64,000 nucleotides of DNA. It comes from Lepeophtheirus salmonis (lineage: Eukaryota > Arthropoda > Copepoda > Siphonostomatoida > Caligidae). The notes under the pieces are model-generated. The model saw only the letters and a list, made by a program, of their open reading frames with translations, was not told the origin of the DNA and searched no databases. The translations under genes and the position numbers were made by a program. Where the stretch lies: the NCBI RefSeq assembly GCF_016086655.4, contig NC_052134.2, positions 12,090,001 to 12,154,000 of the forward strand. The letters are read 5' to 3'. Shown here piece after piece: positions 51,079-63,148 of this stretch (positions are counted from its first letter, which is position 1; each line of letters starts with the position of its first letter).

Positions 51079-52625
51079 TATATTTATTTAACAATCAGTG
51101 CTTATTTTGAGTATTTGAGATGTTGCTCATTTTAGACCACAAAAATATAATTTTTGTTCTTAAAGTTCATTTTCGTGTTTCTCAAGGTAAAATAAATAAA
51201 GAACATATTATGTTCATCCAAAGGTGAAAATGGATTTATTCGTGCTATCAGATATCACTAAGATTTTGACAATTAACGTCTGAATATTTCCAGATAATGG
51301 AAGTTGGGAAGGGGGGAGGGGGCGGGTGTTAAAATCAAATTTAATTTTATCCCCACTTTTCGGATGCAAAAAGATCTTTTTGCCACTCTGGAAATAAAAA
51401 TCCGGGAAAACACCTCCCCCATCCCCAAAATTACTTTCTCAACCATGAATGTGTATTTTTAACCTATTTTCAAAGTAATAATAAGAAACTCGAGAAGGTT
51501 GTGAGTGTTAAAGCCCGGGTATGTTTAAAACAATAGATTTATAACATTTTAAGTTCATAAAATATAGTTCTTAAGTCGTGTAAAAAGACAATTTCTTTGA
51601 AATTTTATTTTAGTGTGTGTACTAGGTTGTTCAATATTTAGGATGACCTGTAATTGTATCTTTTGTAGTATTTTTATGAAAATATTATGTATGTAAAGTT
51701 ATGTTGCTGAAACTTCGGAAATTTGAATTTTAAAGTTATGTCATTGAATTTCAAAATAATTTTTGGGCTGATTTTTTTTTTCCCATAGTGCTTACAAGAT
51801 TATTTTGCATTCGAAAAGTTGTGATAAAATTAAATTTGCTTTTTTTGTCATGAGATAACAGCTCTTCCCCCCCCCCCATTTCATAATAATATTAGATTGA
51901 TAAAAATGTATATTTCTTGGAAATATAAAACATTGACCATTCAGCTTTTACGTTGAGTCAAGTATTACACAGTTTAATCTAGATTTTTTCAGTCTGGGTT
52001 TTGTAATTATACGATTTTTAACTCCAAGGCTCTCACAATTTAAACTAACATTCACGTGTGAAACAGTAATATATTTGTATTTACTCGAGTAAGATTTCAC
52101 CTTACTTTAGTTAATATCCTTCATATATCTCCGCTAGGGAACTGAGTAATAAAAGAAAAACCCAAAAAAATAAAATTTATTTAATTACATGATAAACAGT
52201 TATATGATTATAATGAATACGTCATTAGTACATCATACCATTTTTTTAACCATTCCATTAAATACTTTATTTATGTTTTGTTTTTTTAAAGGGTATAGTC
52301 AACTTATTATCTGAAAAATATGAGATTTTCTATTCCGAATTTAATCTTGAATCGCAAATCCTTGTCATAGACATATTTTAAAGGAATATGAGAACAAAAA
52401 AGAGTTTACGTAGATTATTTTAAGGAGACGTACTACTTTTTTTCGACAAACATCCATCCAAAATAACGTTTTTTTCTATAATAAGAATGAATGTAGACTT
52501 ACTGTAACTATTCGAATTGAACGTTTATTTATTTTAAGATATGTACATATATTTTAGATTGTAGTATAAATACATATAACTTATATTTATAAATAACGTG
52601 ATAATCATTTTCCCTTTGTTTTCAG

Positions 52626-52858
52626 TTGTTTATGATTGATAATTGTGCAGATGATTGGAGAATAGCCATGACTTGGCAACGCTTAACACAAATAGGAATA
52701 GAATTACTTATATGTGCAGTCCATCCCATTCCAGGAAGATACTACTTTCTTTGGACAACAAAGTTATCCAACCATGGAGGGAAAATTGGCGCTCAATGGG
52801 TTCCCGTTGATGTGACACTCTCTTTACCTATGTTCTTTAGACTTTATCTAATTTGCAG
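52626..52858 (+). CDS. SK: SK channel exon: S2-S3 loop, S3, S3-S4 loop, start of S4
   Basis: 233-bp exon: 77 codons plus two bases of an Arg codon completed by the next exon. It begins after ttttcag and ends before gtagta. It begins LFMIDNCADDWRIAMTWQRL, the strongly conserved SK S2-S3 block. S3 follows (TQIGIELLICAVHPIPG), then an extracellular S3-S4 loop (about residues 38-61, with HGGKIGAQWVPVD) and the S4 start (VTLSLPMFFRLYLIC). In vertebrate SKs the S3-S4 loop helps determine apamin sensitivity. S4 here has the few charges expected of a voltage-insensitive channel. Confidence 0.97.
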
Positions 52859-53679
52859 GTAGTAAAATTAAACTAAAACTTTTTTGGTGAATTTTCATAC
52901 TTATTAAAACATTACAATTAGTATTGGAATTGAGTATTTCTTAAATTATAAGAACAGTCTTAGCTTTATTCAAATCCAAAACTTTCTGGAAGTTACTCAA
53001 ACTTGCTCGAAATATTATTTGAAAAAATCCACTAAGCTCCTACACAATTAATCAATACTCGAAATATTCGATGATGAATTAATGTCATCCCTAGTTGAAG
53101 GCTGGTGCCACCTACAATGTGAATGCCTTAAAGGCTGCTGTGGAAAAGGCGTAGGCTGATAAATCAGAGGAATACGTGATTAAGATCTACCAGGCCTTCA
53201 GTCCATAGTGGAGGCCAAAAGTGCCCACTTTGAGATTAAATTGCTTGCATAAAACTTTATTCTCTTAGTACTTTTTGAGGACCTTGATAAAGTGGAGCTT
53301 GTGAGAATTCGACATAACAATTTTCCTAGTACTTGACTTTCATATGGAGGTAATCAAATTGACTTCATTATTGAGATCAAATTTTATCAATTTAATGCAA
53401 AAATATTTTTCTTTCCTCTTACTTAAACTTAACTTGACTCAATAATTAGGAGCTCCAATTTGATTCGACTCAATGTTCAGTTACTCGAATACAAGACTAA
53501 TTATAATAAAACCCCAATAAACTGTTGTATACAGTGTGCAAGGTAAAATCGTGGACTCGAATTTAAATCAATCTGGATTACTTTAGAGTGAATATTTTAG
53601 AAATACTACGTTGCGTTATTATAAGGAGGGACTATTCTTCTAGTTAATAAAAAGTAAAAACAAATCTTTTAAACATCAA

Positions 53680-54280
53680 CAGTTGTCAGGATGGAGGCGA
53701 AAAGGCAAAGTATCTCTTATTTTCTCCACGCCCAAGTGAGTGTACAAGATACCATGAAGGTTGTACAGTGCTCCAGGAGTATTTTTTATGAGATTAAAAG
53801 CATGGCGGCTTCAGTTCAGACCCTTGGAAGTTCGCTTGGCAACATTGGGAGGACGTGGGCACTACAATCACCAGAAGCCGAGCAATTCAAGCATGTCAAG
53901 GATTTCACTTTCAGTTTTTGGAGTGTGAGGAGTTATGTAAAGGATTTGGGGACGACAACATTGGCATCTGCTTTCAACAGCAACCAAGGCCAACAGGGTC
54001 AAAAAAGGGCAGAAATTATTTATTTGGATAAGATATTATTAGACCGTTTAGCCGCCCTTCTCCCCAGACTGTTCTACTCTCGACTATATCATTTGGGGAT
54101 TAGTCAAGAATAGAGCCTGTGGTACTCCTCACTGAAATTTGGATGGCATCAAGGCCTCCGTGGAGTAGCAATGGGTGGACATCTTTAGTACCTTTGTCCA
54201 GAGGTGCTACGGCGTCTATGACTCAAAATTGGAGGCCATGGTAGAAGCCAAAGGAAATTATTTGGAAGAATAAAAAGATA
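53680..54280 (+). pseudogene. Mariner-like transposase relic, internally deleted
   Basis: From ATG 53691, 'MEAKRQSISYFLHAQVSVQD' and 'VVQCSRSIFYEIKSM' resemble a transposase N-terminal HTH. The frame then loses the catalytic middle and, in another frame near 54060-54110, gives 'TVLLSTIYHLGI' (compare 'TPDLSPLDYSIWG'), and finally 'YDSKLEAMVEAKGNYLEE' at 54220-54275, a typical C-terminus. The 140-codon open frame here is not a host gene. It lies inside the SK intron between 52858 and 54476. Confidence 0.65.
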
Positions 54281-54475
54281 TATCAATGAAGAGATCTGTG
54301 ATAAAGCCTAATGTTGTACTCTTTTTCATTCTTGGAAAAATTTACCCTATTTATTCCTTAACAACAATCCACGATTTCCCCTTTTACACTCTAATTACAA
54401 ATAAACTACATCCCCCATGCATTTGAAAGTAGTTTAAAAATAACATTTACATCCATTTATTTTCCTTATTCTCAG

Positions 54476-54664
54476 GGTGATGTTGCTTCATTCCAAACTC
54501 TTCACAGATGCCAGTTCAAGAAGCATTGGAGCCTTAAATCGTATCAATTTTAATACTCGTTTTGTTCTAAAGACTCTTATGACGATTTGTCCAGGAACAG
54601 TATTGCTTGTATTTATGGTATCACTATGGATCATTGCATCATGGACATTGAGGCAGTGTGAAAG
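54476..54664 (+). CDS. SK: SK channel exon: S4, S4-S5 linker and S5
   Basis: 189-bp exon, first base completing Arg (ag|g) and last two bases opening the next Arg (ag|n). It starts after tctcag and ends before gtattt. It encodes VMLLHSKLFTDASSRSIGAL then NRINFNTRFVLKTLMTICPG, the S4/S4-S5 linker that in SK channels contacts the Ca2+-calmodulin N-lobe, and S5 (TVLLVFMVSLWIIASWTL) ending RQCER. Sequence is nearly invariant across SK channels. It is the shared upstream partner of both pore exons and its split codon gives Arg with either (ag|g or ag|a). Confidence 0.97.
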
Positions 54665-54932
54665 GTATTTTATATTTATAAAAAAAAATACAATTATTTA
54701 CTCGTATATGTAAGTTAATAATGATTGGTAGATTTTGAGAGATCCATGATCGTTTTTCCTTCTAGAATTACATATATTTTCACTTTAATGACTTTTTTTT
54801 TTTTGTCAATCCAATTGATTACATTGTTATATGTAGATTGTAAAAAATGAACGAAAAAAGGTAAATGTGCTGATATTACAATAAATATTCTTCACTATTT
54901 TTATAATAATATATAATATATTTTATTTCCTC

Positions 54933-54956
54933 AAAAAAAAAAAAAAAAAAAAAAAA
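54933..54956 (+). repeat. Poly(A) tract of 24
   Basis: A pure A run in the intron just upstream of the mariner cluster. No retroelement body was recognised before it. Confidence 0.7.
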
Positions 54957-55309
54957 TGCAAAGGAAGAAAATAAAAAATCTAAGATTATCTTAAGCAATT
55001 TACGTTTATATTTACAAAATCATTTGCAAATATATTTATATGCTATTACATATTATATGTATGAATTAAAGCTTATCTTAGAAAATATTTTCAACAAATA
55101 AAACATTAGGTTGGTCGATTTGAGGGTGTTTGAAACACTTTTTTGAACTTTGAAGTGGGATCTTGGAAAAAGTTGTGTTTTATTGGTGTACAAATAATTT
55201 TTGTGAAATTGTGACTTTTAATTTTGTCATGATCATTTTCACTGCGGGTAATTTCGCTTTATAAATTTTTACCTCATGGAAATTTTGCTGCATGACATAT
55301 TGTATATGT

Positions 55310-56186
55310 CAGAGTGGTCTCCCAAAACTTTCAGTAGTATTTAATTACAAAATTTCATTAAGCAACTAAACGAACTCTGAAATTAAAATAAGCAAGTTTT
55401 TTGTCCTTATATCATGTTACTAACTTTCAAAATAACGGAGCAATAACAAAAAGGGAACACTTGTGCGATTTGCTTCGTGCCGTTGTCAGTCTGATAAGGC
55501 TGTAAAGACTATTGTAACTGCCTACAACATCAAGAAGTCAATTACAGCCCCATAGAGCTAAGAAAACCCAAACCTTCTGCAGCAATAATAAGGGTAGCTT
55601 CTGGTCTCTATTCATATGGTCCTCCTCTGTGGCGTACCTCAAACCCCTGGTCTTTGTCGTATAGGACGTCATGGAGGAGAATATCTGCCGCACCTTTCAT
55701 TCCAATTTGGATTAGCTCCAATCTGCCAGTATCTTTGTGTGGTACACCATGGACACGGATTTCATCATCAAAATCTGCCAATGTGTTCGGCGGCGTCTCG
55801 AGGCTGTTATTCTTTGTAAAGGACATATTTAATAAAAAATATTACTATTTAAACAAATCATAAAGTAGTTTTGAATTTGGAGCGTCTTGGGTAAGAATGC
55901 CTGCCGCACCTCTCATCCAAATTTGTATTCTCTTCGATCCTTCATCATGAAAGTAATGGTAAAACATGAACACTGCCTTCATCATCAATAGCCACCAATC
56001 TGTTGTCCCGCGTGTTGAGGCTATTATTGCCTCTGAAGGAAGCATATTGAATAAAAAATATGGTTAAATATACTATTTTAACATATGACAAATTGGTTTT
56101 GAGGGCTTCTTTCTTGACTCCATAAAAGTTACGTTTTTTGTAAATTATTCATACTACTGTAAATTTTGGGTTTGACTTTGAACAGT
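55310..56186 (+). mobile_element. Deleted mariner-type element with duplicated 3' half
   Basis: Left terminal repeat cagagtggtctcccaaaact at 55310 and a decayed right repeat (tactgtaaattttgggtttg) near 56153-56172. After the HTH-region remnant (55440-55560), the C-terminal segment occurs twice in direct orientation: about 55652-55858 and 55870-56090. Both copies contain 'ctgccgcacct.tcat.c.aatttg', a 'cg.gt.tcgaggct.tta' block and an 'ataaaaaatatta' run. Confidence 0.7.
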
Positions 56187-56218
56187 GAGGAAATAGATAA
56201 AAAATAGTGTTCATTAGC

Positions 56219-56740
56219 AGGGGCGTCCGCAGAGGTGGGCTGGAGGGAAAAAAAATAATGAATTTAATTTTTTTGTAAATAGCTGTTAGTTCATGAAATT
56301 TATTCCAAAAAAATTAATTTCTTGTGAATTAGTATGAATTATTGAAGAAAAAAAAATCAACGAATTTAATATTTTCAAGAATATTTCAAAAAATTTACTA
56401 ATTTGACTTTTTTTAATGAAAGTTTAATTTTTTATGAACAGCTGTAGGTTTTATCAGAAGCAATTTTCAAAAAAATAATTTTTTTTGTTTTTCTATGACT
56501 TTTTGTAATTTTTTTCAAAAAAAAAAATATTTTTTGAGAATAGCTGTAATTTTTTTAATTTTTAGTGAACAGCTGTAGATTCTATTGATATTTTCCCACA
56601 AATTTCAATTTATTGTATTTAGATATGGATTTTTGATATTTTTTGCAAAAATTTTAATATTAGATTTTTTTTTTTTTAAAGGAATTAATATTGGAGATTT
56701 TTTTTTGAATTTTTTTTTTCAGATCTTAGTTAGATCTTGA
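56219..56740. repeat. T-rich repeat family, copy (hAT-like MITE)
   Basis: Starts caggggcgtccgcagaggtg ggctggaggg, the clearest version of the left end and cap. The body is long A/T runs with 'atagctgtagattttt'-like motifs repeating at roughly 60-70 bases. It lies in the intron 5' of the first pore exon. The right end is not resolved. Confidence 0.6.
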
Positions 56741-57706
56741 GAGACCAAAAGAAAGAAAATCATTTTTCTACAGTTAAGACGGCAGTTAAAATTTGAAACT
56801 ATATTATTTAAACATAAAAAGGCAGCGAATCTGTTATGCGGCAAAATCTCCAAAGGAAAAATTTTGTAGAGCCATGTAAAATATTATCTGGAAGGAAAAA
56901 GTTTCTTAAATGGTATACAGTATACACTTTCTAAATCTCATTTTTTTTCATATAATTGACTTATTTGGCGTGGATGACTTACTTCATTTAAACCATTGTA
57001 AGGACAAATTACCCTCTTTATTGTCATGACGTTAGGTTATGGTAAAGAAATTCAAATGTGAGTGTTTCACTTATGAGACATAAAAATAACACAATATTTA
57101 ACAGAAAGTACGAAACTTGATTTGTTTCAAACATTTTTTCAATATAACACAACTCAAACCATTGAGGTTAAAAATACCAGTCAAGTTTCTCCAGGAATCC
57201 AATTTCTGAACATAAAAGAAAAACAATATTTAAAAAAATCCACACAATAATTATAAAAAAGATACAACTTAATTTGTGAAACTCGACATGTAGGTTTAAT
57301 TCTCCAGAAATTTGTAATGGAATAAACTTTTTTTGATATTGCAAGTTTCCTAATACACCTCAAATTTGTATTTTGGACCCACCCTAATATACATATGCTT
57401 ACGATTTTTAAGGCACCATAAACATATATTGAGTGTTTTTACGTGACGTAACAAACAATGACTTTAGCGTCACCTCGATGGAGGCTTAAAAAAATATATA
57501 ATTTAGATCCACATCCTCTACTTATGGTAAGTGGTACCCTCTGTTCATTTGTTACGTCAGTAGAAATATTTTATCATAACAAAATTATTATTATAACAAG
57601 GTTTTTACATCCTCATATTTTTTTTTTTTTAATTTCATCAAAAAATATTAACATATTTGTACAACAAATGTCCATCAATATAAAACTATAATAAATAATC
57701 GTTCAG

Positions 57707-57842
57707 GCAACACGACGATGAGTACGCGAATATTTTGAATAGTTTATGGCTGGTAGCAATTACCTTTTTATGCGTGGGCTACGGGGATATCGTGCCGAAT
57801 ACCTACTGCGGCCGTGGCATGTGTCTGTTATGTGGTATGATG
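57707..57842 (+). CDS. SK: SK channel alternative pore exon, version 1
   Basis: 136-bp exon starting after gttcag and ending before gtgagt. One base completes Arg, then 45 codons: QHDDEYANILNSLWLVAITF, LCVGYGDIVPNTYCGRGMCL, LCGMM. It covers the extracellular turret, pore helix, GYGD selectivity filter and start of S6. Length and phases are identical to 63149-63284, which encodes the same region, so only one of the two can be used per transcript. The S6 start MCLLCGMM is closer to vertebrate SK (VCLLTGIM) than the other copy. Codon choice is noticeably more GC-rich than in the other SK exons (gtg ggc tac ggg, ccg, tgc ggc cgt ggc). No stop or splice damage is seen. Confidence 0.93.
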
Positions 57843-58760
57843 GTGAGTCTCTTTAATTTAGGAGTTTCTTTCTTAAAAACTTATATGCCAAAAAAAAAAT
57901 TGAACTTTTTTTTAAACATTTTATTGAAGTTTTGTCTTTTTATTTATCATTTTCTTTTCATTACTTTCATTTTGGGGTTTTGATTTTTAAATTTTTTTGC
58001 AGTCATTTAAATATATATTTTTTTTTTAAATAAGTACGATATTTTGTTTTGACTTTTTTTCTGTTTTGCTTTTCATAAAATGGTCTGAAAAATGTAAGGA
58101 AAAAAATATATTCACACAAAATGTATCTATTAGTTCTTATCTGCTGTCAACTCTCATCAAAATGGCAAAGAAAGCAGTTCTTTTACGTTATTCAAAAAAT
58201 AATGTAAATGATTTACTCTTAAAAAATATATTATTTTCGTTAATTAATTATTATTATTATTAAATAAATGTGCTTTTTTTAAAATTCATTATTAGTAATT
58301 AGATACCCCTTTCTTTTCTTTGTTGTATATTATTTATTATTTCATAGCTTTAGTAGAAAATGAAGTACCCTCGATACAGTATTATCACAGATCCATGTAG
58401 TTTTTGTTGTAACATTTGCCCAAGTGTCTTGAAACTTTATTCAAAAGTCACAAACATATTATGTAATTACTTTATACTTTGTACAGGGGTGAAGTTTCTT
58501 GACAAATTGACTCAAATCTCTTACCCTCAAATCCTTGTACTATCACAATATACCTTATATATAAGTTGTATCTTACAATTTACTATACTTAACATTTAAT
58601 GTATATTGCTAAATAAAATCTTATATTTTAAAATGAAACTACAAAGCCTGATGGAATACTACTCTGATCAAAAAGAAACTCTGATTTTCTCATTCTGAAT
58701 TCAATTCTCATTAGATTTTCAATTTTTTATTATGACAAACGTGCACAACATTTGCATTGT

Positions 58761-60280
58761 TAAGGTAGATTGACACATCTATCGTGCGTATACGTGTATA
58801 TACAGTGGTGGGTAGAAGTATCCGAACAATATTTCAAGTAAGTTTAAATATTAGTAAAATGTATTACATATAAAAGTTAAATTAAACAATTAGCTCTTTA
58901 TCATTCAAAATGATTACTCTTGGCATTGATACTAACTGCAAACGGGACATAAAGGCTGAGCAGACCCATATTACATCTTTTATTTGTTAAAAAGATGCCT
59001 TTTCCTCTTCACAAAGAGCTTCAGGGACCTCAAAAAGCTATGGGGATGTTTGTGTACCTAATACAACTAGAAATCACACGGGTTAAGGTCAGGGCGGATC
59101 GAAGTCCACTCATTACCATTGATAACAAGGTGGAACTGGCTGTCGAGATAAAGGCATGACAATTTTAGCAACATGACAAGGCGCTGAGTCTTGAATCCAC
59201 ATGAACCTTGTATCTGGAGGGTAAGTGACTACTATCTATGTTATCACAGGATTTTAAAAAAGGTCCAAGTACATAGAGAAAGTCAACTTGAGACCGTTGT
59301 CAAAAATGTGAGCCAGCATTACATTCCTGTCACTGGCGATCAAGCCAAATACCGTTATCTTGGACGGGAACTTGGTCTTAATCGCATGAAGAACATTATC
59401 ACTGTCCTTTACAAACCAACAGTTGTTATTTGGGTTGTAGGCAGCGTCCAATGTGAAGTTTGAATCATCACTAAGTAGCTTTATGATGATTGGATTTGAT
59501 TAAAAAATTGGCGGAGTTTCTTGCCTCTTTCCAACCTGATATCCTCCATCCTGATGTAGGACTTCAAGAAAAGGTATTCAATGCTTACCCTGGCTACTGT
59601 CTTCCTACTGATAGATCTCCTCCATGCATTACTTACTTTGAGGGATCTCTAGAGCCCAGACAGTATGTGACCAGTCTGCTTTTTGTGAACGACATGAGGA
59701 ATGGGAAATCCCCTTGCCGGCCTTCAGTGCTTGCAGAAATTAGAGACAGTGCTCCTGACTTTTATGATAGCCTTAGCATTATTGCCGGCCTCAAACAACT
59801 TTTCGATGACTTTAGTTTGTACTCTTGCTAATTCAGGTAAAACTAAACAGATTAAGTACGAAAAAAAAAAATTGTATGAGAAGTATTTTCAAATAAAGTT
59901 TGAGCTTAGTAAAATAAACGCAATATTTAAAAAAAAAAAAAGAAGAAGTATGTCCGGATATTTCTGAACACCCCTATATATATGTATCAAAATATTCTAT
60001 CAGGAGAATAACTGCTCTCACGGAGACTTCCTTTAATCAACTAAAGGTAGGTTACCCTATCTATCGTACGTGTACACGTCTAAGTACATATATAGGTATA
60101 TATATAAATGATCAGAAAAAGTTTTTTGAGAGAGAAACTCTTCTCCCCATATCATTTATATATGTATTTAGACTTGTACACGCACAATGGATGTGGTAAC
60201 CCACATTTACCAAGAGTTAATATATATACACGTATACGTGTACACGCACGATAAACATCGTAACCAATCTTTAGTTTATT
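58761..60280. repeat. Inverted-repeat element interrupted by a Tc1 insertion
   Basis: A unit reading ggtaggttaccctatctatc gtacgtgtacacgtctaagt (60047-60087) appears inverted at about 60178-60278 (ttgtacacgcacaatggatg, then cacgtatacgtgtacacgca cgataaacatcgtaaccaat). A third, direct-orientation unit (ggtagattgacacatctatc gtgcgtatacgtgtata) lies at 58764-58802, immediately before the Tc1-like element. The Tc1 copy thus landed in one arm of this repeat. Confidence 0.6.
58803..59976 (-). mobile_element. Tc1-like transposon, 1174 bp, decayed transposase
   Basis: Left end cagtggtgggtagaagtatc cgaacaat is inverted at the right end (gtccggatatttctgaacac cccta), with TA on both sides (58801-58802, 59977-59978). 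Minus-strand pieces follow Tc1-transposase order: HTH region near 59800-59640 ('VIEKLFEAGNNAKAI' and 'RSLKVSNAWRRSISRKTVAR'), then 'FVKDSDNVLHAIKTKFPSKI', 'VFGLIASDRNVMLAHIFDNG' (59451-59290), and 'PPDTRFMWIQDSAPCHVAKI' (59220-59165) with the second catalytic Asp. Frameshifts make it inactive, but it is the longest transposase-bearing copy here. Confidence 0.85.
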
Positions 60281-63148
60281 TTTACTACATAGAAAGGTTA
60301 TACGAGTACGTCATTTCGGTGTACTCTGCTATTTTTTACTATTGAAAAAGAAAACGGAAAGAAAAATTCAATTTGAGGAAAAATTAACAAAACGTTTGAA
60401 AAATTATAAAATAAATATACTTTTTTTTCAAAATGCTAAACTTTTGGAAAATAACTTATCTTTAATGTCTTTTTTTAAGAATTTTCCCCTAAATTTATTT
60501 TTTATTTGCATTCTATCAATAATTAAGAAAGCAAATATTGTTAAATTGCGTACCCACATAGTAAAAAATGTATTTTACAATTTTTGTAAGAATCGAATTA
60601 TAATTGAATACATTTTAATCAGAACTCCAAAATGTATATTAGAGTGATTAATATTTTTGAAATGAATTAGTATAAAGATGCCCTTTCAATGTATAAATAT
60701 GTCATGTCTGAAGTTTATAAAAATAGTTATGGATTTATTCTACGTATTCACAAAACTTGTTAGGGCCATTTTAACGATTTAAAGTATAACGTTGCTTTAA
60801 TATATTTTGATTTTAGAAATACCCAGAGCATTTATCATTGCAAAATAATAACAAACTGTCAATAAAACAAGGGAATAACTCACACATCATTAAATATTCA
60901 ATGATTAACTATGTAAATGTCTCAAAAATGAAGCAATTGGCGTGGTTTGAAATCAAATTGAAACGAGATTAGTCACCAAAACTTTCCTTTATCATTGGTT
61001 ATTTGATCGTTTATATGATCATCTGACTATGACTATTAGAGCGCTTTCATTTTTTTTTTAAATCGAATTTTGATTACAGCTAGTACGGAAAAGTTGTAAT
61101 ATAATATGAAAATTACCTATGCAAAATTGTAGTGTCCTACAAGGTCATCTGTGGGTTCTACATCTCGATCAAATTAGAAAATGTAGATACTAGGAATACA
61201 TTTTTCTTTATTAGAATAAAATTGTATTTAAAGACATTTTTTTTTATTTACAAAAAGTATTTAATAAATGTATTTTCTAAAAGGGTATGATTGAGTAAAA
61301 AATGAAAAAAAAGTTAGGGAAATTTGATGATACACAACTTTTTTTCCTACTTTTTCAGAAAGAAAAAATCAAATTTTCCTTATGGTTTTCTGTCTTTTTG
61401 CTTCATAAGGAGGCTTAAGAAAAGCTTTATTAATATTTTTTAAAGGTTAGAATAAAATCTATCATCAAATCATGTAAAATAAGGATGAATACTGTATTTT
61501 AATCTTTATTGGCCATGTTTTGTCTCTTTTCAAACATTGAAATGGATGTGTTAACTAAAGATGACATCGTAGGGCAATGAAACTTTGCATAGGATATTAT
61601 TGTCTTAATATATACCAAATTTTTATGAAATACCCGTTATCAAAATTTGAAAAATAAACTGGACTAATGACTATGTTTTTTGCTCAAATCAAAGTAGTGA
61701 AGTGTTATTATTTAAATCAATATATAATTGCAACCGCATACTAAAATTATAAGAAAGTTTTAAAATGACCCTGGTGAGTTATGAAAAGATTTGGAGTGAA
61801 GCTAAAACCATTTTTGTAGTCCTTAGACATGTCACACTGATACTTTAAAGGGTAAGAATATATGTGTGTGTATTAAAATTTGTGCATACTGTAATTTTTT
61901 AATTTAGTATTTAGTTGTTTTTCGATACTTAACGATAGTACTACCTTATTTATTTTCCTTCATCTCTACAAACACCTCCCTTTCTTATAGAAAAATCTTA
62001 ATGTATCAATGTTAGTCAGCTGTATTTAATTGTTAGTGCATTTACCATCCAATTTGAAAGATAAGTGGAATATTTACTTTATAATTATAATAAAAAACGT
62101 TAATATACTAACCTGCGAAATATATGTCAGTGTCCATAGGTGAATAATGAACATTATTCCCGAAAAAATACATCCATTAAAGTCTAAAATAATATTAGAT
62201 TTTCTAAAAGTATATTTCATTAAGTGATATATTTTTTTGCCATTGGATTGAGAAGCAGTGTCTCGGATTGCAGTTATATCGAGAAACATAAAAATGAATT
62301 TTATAACCTAAATGTTTCTCAACATTGGCAACTTTTCATATACTCTTAGCAAACCTTAAGGTTCAAAGTATTTATACAAAAAATCTAAATAAGTAATAAA
62401 ATATTTTTTTTCAGATAACCTTTATGAAAAAGTGAGGTTGTATGACACTATTTTATATCAAACTATTATTTTTATCAATGTGATTAAAAATAATACATTT
62501 ATTAGATTTCCAAAAAATGAATAATTTTTTTCTTCGATTCAAAAAATTATATATGTACATATATAATTAAAATAAATCATGGATTTACAAACTGTATTTG
62601 AAGCTTGTCTTTTTTTTTTTTTTTTTTTTGTAGATGGTGTCATTTTATTTTATTTTTTTCTTCAAAAAACCCTTTTTAGACAACATAAACAGAAATTTTA
62701 AATAATTAACGTAAAGAAAAAACTTCACATTTAAAATATCATTCTGTTTTGAAATATCATTTTATAGATTTAGATAATATTTTATAAATTAATAGTTCTT
62801 TATTCACGTACAACTATCATAGCAATTTTGAAAAAACCAGATAATTATGGAGCCATATTGTATAGTAAATTAGTTTACCTTGTATTATATTTTTACCTAT
62901 TTCTTTGGTTATTCAATTTATTTTTGCTCTAAAAATAAATAAATTAAGAAACTCCGAAAGAGCATCACAAAACGAATTTGGATCTCTCATCAAAGTCTTT
63001 TTCGTTATTTTTTTACGAAGGCAGTTAAATTAAGAAAAAAGAGAGGAAAAATATTTTTCCATTCTTAATTTTATTTCCTTTGTATTTTTCCTTTTGTTAA
63101 AAAACTCAAAAACTTATATCTTATGAAACCATTCTATTATTATATCAG

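Larger units (their letters stand above)
57843..63148 (+). other. 5.3-kb intron between the two pore exons
   Basis: GT-AG intron (gtgagt ... atcag). It contains the nested transposons at 58761-60280. From 60300 to 63140 I recognise no gene or repeat apart from poly(T) runs (for example 62610-62630). Its length and canonical sites rule out steric or U2/U12 incompatibility as the reason for exclusive splicing. Confidence 0.8.

Noticed and set aside
53691..54113. 140-codon + strand frame as a novel host gene
   Set aside because: Its start resembles a transposase HTH and the sequence after it gives a mariner C-terminus in another frame; it is a deleted transposon.
57458..57526. ATG-led 23-codon stretch followed by a good donor (gtaagt), possible alternative first exon just upstream of pore exon 1
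   Set aside because: It would end in phase 0, while pore exon 1 needs two carried-over bases, so joining would break the channel frame; no promoter signal is visible.
59490..59831. 113-codon + strand frame
   Set aside because: It is the complement of the Tc1 transposase N-terminal region on the minus strand.
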